32,815 nucleotides of DNA. Origin: an uncultured Prolixibacteraceae bacterium. GTDB lineage: Bacteria > Bacteroidota > Bacteroidia > Bacteroidales > Prolixibacteraceae. The notes under the pieces are model-generated. The model searched no databases and was not told the DNA's origin. It worked only from the letters and a program-made list of their open reading frames with translations. Where the stretch lies: NCBI GenBank assembly GCA_913063265.1, contig CAJXZG010000064.1:1-32815 (forward strand), written 5' to 3'. Below, piece by piece: positions 8,568 through 16,263 of this stretch. Within the stretch, counting starts at the first letter, position 1. Each line of letters begins with the position of its first letter. The position numbers and the translations under genes were made by a program.

Positions 8568-9572
8568 TTATCTTTGGAATTGTCTCATTCCTACGCTATC
8601 ACATTCAAAATCAATGCACGCTTTCAATTCATCATCGAGTTTCATCAATGTGCAGGTTACTCCTGCCATTTCAAGGGAAGTAAAATAATTTCCCACATAA
8701 GAATGATATACTTTTATTCCTTTTTCAGTTAAAATCTTTTCCACATCGTTGTATACAATATACTGTTCCATCACAGGCGTTGAACCAAGACCTGAAATCA
8801 ATACCACAACTTCATCCCCACTTTCAAAAGGTAAATCGGGAATTATTACATCACAAAAACGCTGAGCAATTTTTGCCGATGGTTCCAAATCGCAAACCTC
8901 AATGCCGGGTTCTCCATGATGACCGATACCAACTTCCATTTTACCTTCATCAATTGTAAAGTTAGGATGTCCAACTTCAGGAATGGTGCATGGAGAAAGA
9001 CCAATTCCCATACTTCTTGTGTTGTCGATAGCTTTTTGTGCAACTGAAATTACCTCATCAAGTGAGCCTCCCATCGCAGCTTTTGCACCACCAACTTTCC
9101 ACATCAGGATTTCTCCGGCAACGCCACGTCTTTTATCTTCCTGTCCTTTTGGAGCTGAAGGAACATCATCGTTGGCAACCACTTTTTTTACTTCAATATC
9201 TTCATCTTCGGCCTCATCCATTGCCATGGAAACATTCATATTGTCGCCGGCATAATTTCCGTAAAGTATGGCAACACCCTTACCACCATCTGCTTCTTTA
9301 ATCGCATCGAAAAACATTTGTGCCGGTGGCGATGAAAAGATTTCACCACATGCAACAGCGTCTACCATATTTTTGCCAACATAACCAACAAAAGCAGGTT
9401 TGTGTCCGGAGCCTCCTCCGGTTACAATTCCAACCTTACCCTCAATCGGAGCTTCTTTGTATTTTATTACTCTTTCATTGTCGGTTAGTAATACCAGGTC
9501 TGAATGCACCTTTACATAAGCCTCCAGCATTTCGTCAACTACCTTCGAGGGATCGTTTATAAATTTTTGCAT
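8568..9572 (-). CDS. dhaK: Dihydroxyacetone kinase subunit K (short-ketose-binding)
   Basis: 334 aa, full length for DhaK. The substrate-binding hallmarks are intact: GGGSGHKP (His57), NYAGDNMN (Asp110), and GIGHHGEPG, where His219 aligns with the histidine that forms a covalent hemiaminal with the ketone of dihydroxyacetone. C-terminal VGNYFTSLEMAG is also typical. DhaK homologues are known to phosphorylate erythrulose in tetritol pathways (DerK/LerK of mycobacteria), and the neighbouring RpiB-like isomerase and sugar epimerases make a four-carbon ketose at least as likely as dihydroxyacetone. The start ATG lies 30 bp after the stop of the upstream glycosidase gene. A 15-base match to the candidate operator is embedded at 8749-8763. 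Confidence 0.93.
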   Translation of the reverse strand: MQKFINDPSKVVDEMLEAYVKVHSDLVLLTDNERVIKYKEAPIEGKVGIVTGGGSGHKPAFVGYVGKNMVDAVACGEIFSSPPAQMFFDAIKEADGGKGVAILYGNYAGDNMNVSMAMDEAEDEDIEVKKVVANDDVPSAPKGQEDKRRGVAGEILMWKVGGAKAAMGGSLDEVISVAQKAIDNTRSMGIGLSPCTIPEVGHPNFTIDEGKMEVGIGHHGEPGIEVCDLEPSAKIAQRFCDVIIPDLPFESGDEVVVLISGLGSTPVMEQYIVYNDVEKILTEKGIKVYHSYVGNYFTSLEMAGVTCTLMKLDDELKACIDFECDSVGMRQFQR

Positions 9573-9602
9573 GTTATTTAGTTTTTATTGATTGTTTTTA
9601 AT

Positions 9603-11459
9603 TTACAGTTTTTTCACTAAAACCACCCAATCTTTTTCAGGTTCTGCCGGTGGATTTCCAATCGATAATTTTTTCCCTCCTTTTAAAACATTAACACTTC
9701 CGTTTTGCAATTCTCCTCCATTTCGAGGATCATACCATTTTACATCAAATTCACCTTCAACATTTTCTAAATCTAATGAAGTTGATTTGGAACCTATTGG
9801 AATATAAATTGAATACACATTTCCTTTTTCTGCAAAACAGTATGTTTCATCTCCGGTAACCAGTTTATCGGCAGGTTCCATCCTAGTAAAAGGCAAGTAT
9901 TTTTCAAAAAAGATTCGTGTATGTCGATTTTGATCCCAAAACAAATCACGACTTCTAAAATCCTGACAGGTTAAATCTGAATTCGGACTCTTGTATCCAA
10001 AATACCATTCAACACCATAGCCCCCTGCCATTAAAACTCCCCATAAAGCGCGGTGTCGGGCACTGTTATGCTCCATATCTTCAGCGTCAGGCAACAGTGC
10101 AATATTTGCTTTTCCGGGCTCATCTACTGCCAAAGCCCAAGGTTTGCCTGTACTATCCGATTTCGCCCTCCACTTTAAAACCCGGTCGTGTACATCCCTG
10201 AATTCGGGATCGCTTAATTGAAGTGAAGCACCTGTCAAAGGCGATTGATCTCCAATCAATTTTGCATAACGATCATCCTTGTTAGGGAAAGTATGAATTA
10301 CAAGATGGTGTTTATATGGATCCAAATCGTATACATAATTGGCAACTTTTAATACCTCTTCAATAGGTTGATTATTTTCTTCTCCCAGGTTCCAGTTCAT
10401 TACCAGATGATGCCCAAAACGTGCAATTAATTCACGGTAATAAAGTTTTGATTCCATTCCAAAAACTCCCTTATCCATTAAATGGTCGGTTTCTGTTTCG
10501 TGCGTTTTAAAATGCAAAAACATCCCTTTGGTTTCCGCATATTCAAGAACACGTTCCCATTGTTCCAGTTTAGATACATCCAAACGTGTTCTGTGAAACA
10601 GAGAATCCCAGGCTTTTTTATTCTTCTTGTTGTTCGCATATTTTTCATATTCCTCATCAGAAACCTTTAACAGGTACGGAAAAACATTCCTGTCGTCGCC
10701 ATCCACATTAAAAGTGATAAACGAAAAAACATTCAGATATTCAGATGACAGGTAATTTATTGCACCCATGAGGTTTTTGCCTTTTTCACCCTGCCACATA
10801 AAATCCTTCATCGATTCTTCAAAATCCCTTTCATGCCATTCCCAGTTTTTAAGAAATCCCAGTGCGTTAGTTGTTGCATCAAAATCTTCGTAAGCCAATA
10901 AATTTTCGGGTGCATCCACTCCTAATTTGATAAGGAATTCACCTGTTTCTGCATATTGCAAATAGGGTTGTCCAATGTATTTCAATCTTCCCTTTGCACG
11001 GTTATCAATTCCGGTTTTATCGGATTCAGTAATAATAAAACTTCCGGTTGCTCCATCTGCTTTTGATGCCGACAGTGCACCTTCAATATTTTCAGAAACT
11101 GCTATATAAGCTCCTTTTTTAAAGGATACTGAATAATTCCATTCACCGGTTTTATTTGGTGAAAAATGTACCATCCAGACATTTCCTGTTGTGGAACTTG
11201 TTTCAGCTGCATTTCCATCGGCTGCATAAAATCCAGGTACAATAAAAGATTGGTTACCGTTGGTAAAAGTTACATCCAAACGATAATTTAAAAAGGGATT
11301 GTTTTCATCCATTTCACTGGTTTCAGGTCCTTGCAAAACCAAAGAAATCTTGTGCCATTTTTTAAGTTCTCCTTTAACTTCTATCTTATTTGTAGAACAA
11401 GAAATTACCGATATAATTACTGCCAGAAAAGTAAAATTTTGAAGAATTTTCATAGACAA
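9603..11459 (-). CDS. Lipoprotein DUF5060 glycoside hydrolase
   Basis: 618 aa. The N-terminus carries a lipoprotein signal with the lipobox SVIS-Cys21, so the enzyme is probably tethered to a membrane. A DUF5060 domain follows at about residues 30-110 (KWHKISLVLQGPETSE, NPFLNYRLDV, VPGFYAADGN). A TIM-barrel glycosidase region has LIARFGHHLVMNWNLGEE, and LAVDEPGKA follows; the Glu residues are candidate catalytic groups. The last about 90 residues (YSIYIPIGSKSTSLDL, KWYDPRNGGEL, DWVVLVKKL) fit the putative collagen-binding C-terminal domain common in this family. It is a paralogue of the larger protein at 1-2728, lacking its about 400-residue N-terminal extension. ATG codons at residues 1 and 3 are both possible starts. 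The gene ends 9 bp after the RpiB-like gene. Confidence 0.87.
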   Translation of the reverse strand: MSMKILQNFTFLAVIISVISCSTNKIEVKGELKKWHKISLVLQGPETSEMDENNPFLNYRLDVTFTNGNQSFIVPGFYAADGNAAETSSTTGNVWMVHFSPNKTGEWNYSVSFKKGAYIAVSENIEGALSASKADGATGSFIITESDKTGIDNRAKGRLKYIGQPYLQYAETGEFLIKLGVDAPENLLAYEDFDATTNALGFLKNWEWHERDFEESMKDFMWQGEKGKNLMGAINYLSSEYLNVFSFITFNVDGDDRNVFPYLLKVSDEEYEKYANNKKNKKAWDSLFHRTRLDVSKLEQWERVLEYAETKGMFLHFKTHETETDHLMDKGVFGMESKLYYRELIARFGHHLVMNWNLGEENNQPIEEVLKVANYVYDLDPYKHHLVIHTFPNKDDRYAKLIGDQSPLTGASLQLSDPEFRDVHDRVLKWRAKSDSTGKPWALAVDEPGKANIALLPDAEDMEHNSARHRALWGVLMAGGYGVEWYFGYKSPNSDLTCQDFRSRDLFWDQNRHTRIFFEKYLPFTRMEPADKLVTGDETYCFAEKGNVYSIYIPIGSKSTSLDLENVEGEFDVKWYDPRNGGELQNGSVNVLKGGKKLSIGNPPAEPEKDWVVLVKKL

Positions 11460-11468
11460 AAGTTTTGA

Positions 11469-11924
11469 TTATTTTCGAAAGGATTGTTTTTCCAGTTCTC
11501 TCATTTGAGCTACTTTGGGTGCAGAACCACCTCCTGCAAATTCTGAATTTAGCCATGCATCAATAATTGTTTTTGCAAGTTCGGGTCCAATGACTCTTTC
11601 TCCCATAGTAATTACCTGCGCATCATTACTTTTACGTAATCTTTCAGCTGAGAATACATCGTGACAAACACCGGCGTATACTCCCTCTACTTTGTTGGCA
11701 ATCATAGCCATTCCAAGGCCTGTACCGCAAATACTAATCCCGCGGTCATAGTTTCCGGCCTGAATTTCTTTGGCCAGGTTAAAACCAATTTCAGGGTACA
11801 TCGGATTTTCTTTTCCTTTTGAATAATTAAGATCGGTAATGTCTACGCCTTTACTCTTCAGATGGTCGTACAGAACTTTTTTTAAGTTAATGGCTGCGTC
11901 GTCGCAATCGATACAGATTTTCAT
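11469..11924 (-). CDS. RpiB/LacAB-family sugar-phosphate isomerase, probably tetrose-phosphate specific
   Basis: 151 aa, normal length for the family. The active-site Cys66 in ISICGTGLGMAMIANK (residues 64-78) and the phosphate-site region MGERVIG are conserved. The CDH motif near the N-terminus is CDD here (residues 7-9), and the HND motif, whose histidine opens the sugar ring in ribose-5-phosphate isomerase B, is SND (residues 99-101). A tetrulose 4-phosphate cannot form a furanose ring, so loss of this histidine would be tolerated if the substrate is erythrulose 4-phosphate. This agrees with adjacent dhaK. The mycobacterial erythrulose-4-phosphate isomerase belongs to the same family. Ribose- or allose-phosphate isomerase activity cannot be excluded. 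Confidence 0.85.
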   Translation of the reverse strand: MKICIDCDDAAINLKKVLYDHLKSKGVDITDLNYSKGKENPMYPEIGFNLAKEIQAGNYDRGISICGTGLGMAMIANKVEGVYAGVCHDVFSAERLRKSNDAQVITMGERVIGPELAKTIIDAWLNSEFAGGGSAPKVAQMRELEKQSFRK

Positions 11925-12217
11925 TTTATTTCACTATTAGATTTTTAGTCCCGATAGTTATCGGGATGAGTATTGAGACTTTGTTTGTCTCATTAATCAA
12001 CTTTAATTTTTTCGGTGCATGGTTTGCCTTGTTTTCAAAATTCAGGCGTGAATGCACCTTCCTGTTTTTTATTTTACATCCCCGGATTAAAATCCGGGGT
12101 TATTTATATTTAATCCCTTTGGGATTCTTTGTTTTGAGACAAGGCATGCCTTGTCTTTACTGTTTTTGTTTTTTTCGTATAGACAGGGCATGCCCTGTCT
12201 CCTAATTTATCTGCAAA
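11925..12217. repeat. 293-bp intergenic block of stacked palindromes
   Basis: Successive palindromes occupy this gap: TCCCGATAGTTATCGGGA (11949-11966), CCCCGGATTAAAATCCGGGG (12080-12099) and AATCCCTTTGGGATT (12112-12126), followed by the REP-like pair described separately. No credible gene or promoter is seen. The first palindrome recurs, reverse-complemented, at 32753-32770. Confidence 0.75.
12137..12200. repeat. REP-like palindrome pair, intergenic copy
   Basis: Two perfect 20-bp palindromes, AGACAAGGCATGCCTTGTCT (12137-12156) and AGACAGGGCATGCCCTGTCT (12181-12200), are separated by 24 bp that begin TTACTGT and end GTAT. The identical pair, in the same order, lies at 29411-29502 beside the RAYT transposase gene, so these are probably REP elements mobilised by that enzyme family. 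Confidence 0.8.
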
Positions 12218-13081
12218 CTATCTGGTAACATGTGGCAATTCCTTTTCCAGAAACTTCAAACTTTCTTCAACCCAATAGTCAGGATTTTCGACAAAACCAC
12301 CACTTGCTTCGCTGCCCATTTCAATTCCTGCAACACAAGGTTCGCCTAATTTTGCGCAGTTTTCTTCTATTCCCAATTCGATACATTTATCAACGTATTT
12401 ACGGAATGGCACTGCACCGGTTCCCAAAATACTGTTGGTATGAGCAAAACTTTCGGTTTCGCTTAAATGAACATGAATCATGCGGCTTTTTAATTTTTCT
12501 AATTGTTCCGGTTCTTCGCGCGTTATTACCAGGTGACCAACATCGATATTTGGATAGATATTTGGTAAACCAATGTCTTCAACTGCTTTGGCCAGTTTGT
12601 AAGTATTGTTGCATATAAAGTAAACATGAGGGTCCAATTCAATACCCACCAATAAATCTTTATCAAGACACCACTCTGCAAAACGTCCGACATTTTCCTG
12701 CATATACAACCACGATTGTTCTGGGGTTACACCCAATTCATATAATCCACCACCCCAGCAAACCAATAACTGTCGGCCACCTAATTCCATTTGAAATTCG
12801 GCACAGGTTTTCATATAATCAAAAACTGCATCACGTTTTTTCTTGTCGGGATGAGCCGTATCTTTTGTTGCTACCAGCAGCATTTGAGTACTATGAATTC
12901 CATTGTCTTTTACAATCCTGACAGCTTCCTTTTTTTGTTCAGACGACATGGTTTGAGGATTTCCTTTCCGGATTCCTGCATATTCGATATATTTAAAACC
13001 ATATTTTACTGCTGAACGCAGCGATTCATCGGGTCCTTTATTACCTACTTCGTAAACCAGAGTGTTTAATGCTAATTTCAT
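12218..13081 (-). CDS. TIM-barrel sugar (phosphate) isomerase/epimerase, second copy
   Basis: 287 aa, xylose-isomerase-like TIM-barrel family, cytoplasmic. Candidate metal ligands lie in LVGIELDPHVYFI (Glu), IYPNIDVGHLVI (Asp, His) and MIHVHLSETES (His); a late Glu is in VAGIEMGSEASGG, giving the usual Glu-Asp-His-Glu set. The N-terminus MKLALNTLVYEVGNKGPDESLRSAVKYG is a normal first strand and helix. It is only distantly similar to the other TIM-barrel protein at 6627-7595, so the two probably catalyse different steps. Position between the MFS transporter and the RpiB-like isomerase suggests an early step after import. The substrate is not identifiable from sequence. Confidence 0.82.
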   Translation of the reverse strand: MKLALNTLVYEVGNKGPDESLRSAVKYGFKYIEYAGIRKGNPQTMSSEQKKEAVRIVKDNGIHSTQMLLVATKDTAHPDKKKRDAVFDYMKTCAEFQMELGGRQLLVCWGGGLYELGVTPEQSWLYMQENVGRFAEWCLDKDLLVGIELDPHVYFICNNTYKLAKAVEDIGLPNIYPNIDVGHLVITREEPEQLEKLKSRMIHVHLSETESFAHTNSILGTGAVPFRKYVDKCIELGIEENCAKLGEPCVAGIEMGSEASGGFVENPDYWVEESLKFLEKELPHVTR

Positions 13082-13183
13082 AATTTATAAGAAAGACGGA
13101 AGTTATATTCACCCCTCTGTCCAACGGACATCTCCCCTAAAGGGGAGAAATAGAATCAATACAATCCAATTATTAATAATTTA
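13082..13183. repeat. Palindromic element upstream of the second isomerase gene
   Basis: CACCCCTCTGTCCAACGGACA (a TGTCC/GGACA hairpin at 13118-13130) is followed by CTCCCCTAAAGGGGAG (13132-13147). The second palindrome is of the same CCCC/GGGG class as those around the DUF559 gene at 4490-4864. No gene in this 102-bp gap. Confidence 0.7.
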
Positions 13184-14440
13184 TTATTCTGATACTACTT
13201 TTTGTGGATTCATAAATGTCCACATTATTATTGCTATTATCGAAAGTGATGCTGCAATATAGAAAAACGGCACATTGCTACCTGTCCATTCGATTAAATA
13301 CGGGTAAGCCATAATTGTAATAAATGCACCCAGATTACCCGCCATATTCATTGTTCCCGAAACAGCACCAGCATTTTCTTTACCTATATCGATACAGAAA
13401 ACCCATGATGGACTTAAAGTCATATCAGCGCCAAACACAGCAATAGCTAAAAATACAATTGCCATGGTACTTGATGTTGAATTGGTCACCATAAGCATTC
13501 CAAACGCTGCGAGGGCGAAACCAATAATTGGAGGTATTCTGCGTGAGATTCGAAGTCCTTTTATTCGATATAACCAATCGACCAGTACACCTCCAAACCA
13601 GTTTCCAACAGCTCCGGCTATTAACGGAACAGAGCTATACAATCCGGCTTCAACCGGTGATAATCCAAATCTTTCTTTAACAAAGGGGAACATCCAGGTT
13701 AATGTAAAATAAAAGGTAAAATTGCTACACACATATTGAATCATAGTCATCCATACGTTTTTCGATTTGATAATTTTTGAAAAAGCAATTGTCCCTTTTT
13801 TTGCGGAAGCTTCCTGGCGGTACTCAAGTATGTATTTTTTTTCTTTTTCACCTATGGTTTTTGATTCCTCAGGTTTATTTTTGAAAAGGGTGTACCATAA
13901 AATTCCATACAAAATTCCAAAAGCACCAAAAATGTAAAACGAATTTCTCCATCCCACAACGGTTATCATCCAGGCTACAAGCGGTAAAGCAAATGCAGCT
14001 CCCAGTCGTGATCCCGAGAAATTTATTCCCTGAACCACACCTCTTTCTTTAACAGGAAACCAGTTAAAAACAACTTTTGAAATGCTTGGAAAAGCTCCTG
14101 CTTCTCCAGCACCAAACAGAAAGCGAATTACCAACATTGAAGTATAATTCCATGCAAATCCTGTAACTGCAGTAAATATAGACCAGATGGTAACAATTCC
14201 GCTAATTACACCACGGGGGCCGTATTTATCAGCCAGTTTTCCTGATGGCACCTGGAACAAAGCATATCCCAAAGTAAATACTGCCATCACCCATCCAAAA
14301 TCTGTTAAATCGAAACCCAAATCGGTACATATTTCGTCTTTGGCTGCAGAAATACACGCTCTGTCGATATAAAGTAAAACAGTTAATAAAAATGTGCTTA
14401 TAACAAGAAGGATCCGAATGGGAAAGATAGTTTTTTTCAT
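13184..14440 (-). CDS. MFS transporter, anion:cation symporter (ACS) type
   Basis: 418 aa with about 12 hydrophobic segments. The family signature of ACS-type hexuronate, glucarate and related carboxylate-sugar carriers is clear: YIDRACISAAKDEI in helix 1, GYALFQVPSGKLADKYGPRGV between helices 2 and 3, and RFLFGAGEAGAFPSISKVVFNWFPVKERG in helices 4-5. It sits 16 bp after the GntR regulator gene, so they are almost certainly co-transcribed. It probably imports the product of the exported glycosidases and oxidoreductase. ACS carriers often prefer acidic sugars, so an aldonate or uronate is possible; this is inference, because neutral substrates also occur. Confidence 0.9.
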   Translation of the reverse strand: MKKTIFPIRILLVISTFLLTVLLYIDRACISAAKDEICTDLGFDLTDFGWVMAVFTLGYALFQVPSGKLADKYGPRGVISGIVTIWSIFTAVTGFAWNYTSMLVIRFLFGAGEAGAFPSISKVVFNWFPVKERGVVQGINFSGSRLGAAFALPLVAWMITVVGWRNSFYIFGAFGILYGILWYTLFKNKPEESKTIGEKEKKYILEYRQEASAKKGTIAFSKIIKSKNVWMTMIQYVCSNFTFYFTLTWMFPFVKERFGLSPVEAGLYSSVPLIAGAVGNWFGGVLVDWLYRIKGLRISRRIPPIIGFALAAFGMLMVTNSTSSTMAIVFLAIAVFGADMTLSPSWVFCIDIGKENAGAVSGTMNMAGNLGAFITIMAYPYLIEWTGSNVPFFYIAASLSIIAIIMWTFMNPQKVVSE

Positions 14441-14456
14441 TTAATGGTTTAGATTT

Positions 14457-15095
14457 TTATAGTTTTTCTTTAAGCAAGTTTTGGGTTTTTACAGAGTGTT
14501 CCCGCATTAATTTTTCGGCGAGTGTCGCATCACCCTTTTCAATGGCATCAATAATATTAAGATGTTCGGGTAAAGTTTCCAAAGGTTTACGAATTAGACC
14601 TCCTCTGTAAGATTGGGAGGTAATATTTCTTACTACTTCAAACTTTTGCAAAATTTGATTCCCACTTATTTTCAAAATAAAATCATGAAATGCCTGATCG
14701 GCTTCAATGTATTTCTTTGTATCGATTTTAGCTTTTCCAATAAAGGGTTTAAAAAGTGATTTTAAAAAATTCAATTCCTCTTTTGAAATGTTCCTTGTAG
14801 CACGGCGAACAGCTACTCCTTCCAGTGCTTCCCTACATTCAAAAGCATCAATTAGTTTTGAATTATCAATTTTAGTTACATAAAATCCTCGTCTTGGAAG
14901 ATTTTCCACAAGCATTTCATTTTCCAACATCTGAAAGGCCTTGTGAAGCGGCATTCGGCTGACTCCCAACATTGTTGCAATCTGTTCTTGCTTTAGTTTT
15001 TCTCCGGGCTCAAATTCTTTTGCCAAAATCATTGCTTTTAGTCGCTTATAAACTTCTATACTTAAATCTGTATGCTGGATCTCCATATGATTCAT
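14457..15095 (-). CDS. GntR-family transcriptional regulator with FCD domain
   Basis: 212 aa. Residues about 8-75 are the winged helix-turn-helix (VYKRLKAMILAKEFEPGEKL, EQIATMLGVSRMPLHKAFQMLENE, RRGFYVT). The rest is an all-helical FCD ligand domain with EALEGVAVRRA, the metal-site-like FHDFIL and PEHLNIIDAI, and LMREHSVKT near the end, consistent with a metal-assisted carboxylate or sugar-acid ligand. It lies inside the catabolic operon between the first glycosidase and the transporter, the usual arrangement for a locus-specific repressor. The probable operators are the inverted repeats at 16242-16264 and 2771-2790. Met4 is an alternative start. Confidence 0.93.
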   Translation of the reverse strand: MNHMEIQHTDLSIEVYKRLKAMILAKEFEPGEKLKQEQIATMLGVSRMPLHKAFQMLENEMLVENLPRRGFYVTKIDNSKLIDAFECREALEGVAVRRATRNISKEELNFLKSLFKPFIGKAKIDTKKYIEADQAFHDFILKISGNQILQKFEVVRNITSQSYRGGLIRKPLETLPEHLNIIDAIEKGDATLAEKLMREHSVKTQNLLKEKL

Positions 15096-15110
15096 TTAAT
15101 TGTCGGTGAT

Positions 15111-16190
15111 TTAGTCTACGAATATTTCTTTTACTTTTAAAAAGAATCCCTTTTTACGTTCAGAACTGATTTGCCAGTTCACCGGAACACTCTGATATCC
15201 TTCATCAAATCCTTCGTCTTTCATCCTAAAATCGAAGTATCCCCATGAGGCATAAGCTTTTGTTGCATTTACAAAATTATTTACCGGTTTGTCGAAATCG
15301 AAATGATCATCTTCGTTAAAAACTATAGGTTTTGGTGAATAAGTTGACATCGCCCTGACCTGTTCCACCATTTCAGTAATTCGTTCAGGCTTATGAACTC
15401 CATTACCATGAATTAATACAAAATCTGAAACCTCCACTACCTTTTCAGGAGGAAGAGTATTGCCGTTAAAACTTGTGGAAACCAATAATCCAGGCGCTTT
15501 ATCCTTAATTCTTAATATAAGTTCATGAATGCGGTTTTCTTTTAATATTGGGTGATTGTAAGCATTGTTATTGCTTTCGTTACCCACTTCGATAATTACA
15601 TTTTTATAGCCTTTTTTTAAAAGCCATTCAATTGCATTATCAGTTGCAGCGATTACGGCTTTCTCATCCTTTAAGTTTTGATCCTGTCCAAAATAAAAGA
15701 GCCCAAGAATTGGTACCATCCCTAAATTATCCGCTTCCTTTAAAATTTTATCCAGTCTATTCATATAATCAGCACGAAGTTTACCATCTTCGTAATATGC
15801 TGAGTTATACCAGTTCTTGTTTCCATAACCCATCGGACTACCACCTTGCAGATTAATGGTAAAAGCCAAAAGTCCATGTTTTCTCCATGAAGACATTGCC
15901 GAAACAAATTCGTTCGTATTTCTTTTGGCATTCCACTTTCCATCAGGATAATTCCAACGAACGACAGTTTCAGGATTTAAATCATCAAAAATTCCCTGAA
16001 CCATTCTTGAGTTGGGTAATAATCCTTCTACTGATATTCCATCCCAAATACGTCCTTTAAAAGTTGGACTACCGTTAATATAAAATTTTTCTCCGTTGAT
16101 TGTGACTTCAGTATCAGGTTTTATTGAATATGCAAAATTAAATGTAAAGATTGCCAGGAAAGCAATAAACAAGAATTTTGTTTGGTTCAT
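15111..16190 (-). CDS. Exported clan-A-like glycoside hydrolase (cellulase-like TIM barrel)
   Basis: 359 aa. A Sec signal peptide spans residues 1-22 (MNQTKFLFIAFLAIFTFNFAYS). The rest is a TIM barrel with NVIIEVGNESNNN, a Gly/Asn-Glu motif that fits the acid/base of clan GH-A enzymes, and PKPIVFNEDDHFDF further on, where the Glu could be the nucleophile on strand 7. The region WNYPDGKWNAKRNTNEF and the aromatic residues around WGYFDFRM would line the cleft. I cannot assign a numbered GH family. It is the first gene of the catabolic operon, starting 52 bp downstream of the candidate operator and promoter, and it is followed 15 bp later by the GntR gene. Confidence 0.8.
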   Translation of the reverse strand: MNQTKFLFIAFLAIFTFNFAYSIKPDTEVTINGEKFYINGSPTFKGRIWDGISVEGLLPNSRMVQGIFDDLNPETVVRWNYPDGKWNAKRNTNEFVSAMSSWRKHGLLAFTINLQGGSPMGYGNKNWYNSAYYEDGKLRADYMNRLDKILKEADNLGMVPILGLFYFGQDQNLKDEKAVIAATDNAIEWLLKKGYKNVIIEVGNESNNNAYNHPILKENRIHELILRIKDKAPGLLVSTSFNGNTLPPEKVVEVSDFVLIHGNGVHKPERITEMVEQVRAMSTYSPKPIVFNEDDHFDFDKPVNNFVNATKAYASWGYFDFRMKDEGFDEGYQSVPVNWQISSERKKGFFLKVKEIFVD

Positions 16191-16231
16191 TCTGTAGCTT
16201 TTATATCGGTAAATGTGAATCTTTAATATTT

Positions 16232-16263
16232 CAAATATAATATTTTGTATACATTATACAAAA
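16232..16263 (-). promoter_or_regulatory. Promoter of the catabolic operon
   Basis: On the minus strand TTTTG (complement of 16259-16263) is followed after 19 bp by TATATTTG (complement of 16232-16239), a full match to the Bacteroidota -33 TTTG / -7 TAnnTTTG consensus. The predicted start of transcription is about 35 bp before the ATG at 16190. The operator overlaps the -33 box and the spacer. Confidence 0.7.

Noticed and set aside
10310..10330. GTATACAT word in the lipoprotein glycosidase gene as a further operator
   Set aside because: Only the core hexamer matches, with no second arm; expected by chance in AT-rich DNA.
12080..12099. CCCCGGATTAAAATCCGGGG as a terminator after the second isomerase gene
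   Set aside because: No T-run on the minus strand after the stem; it is stacked with other repeats.
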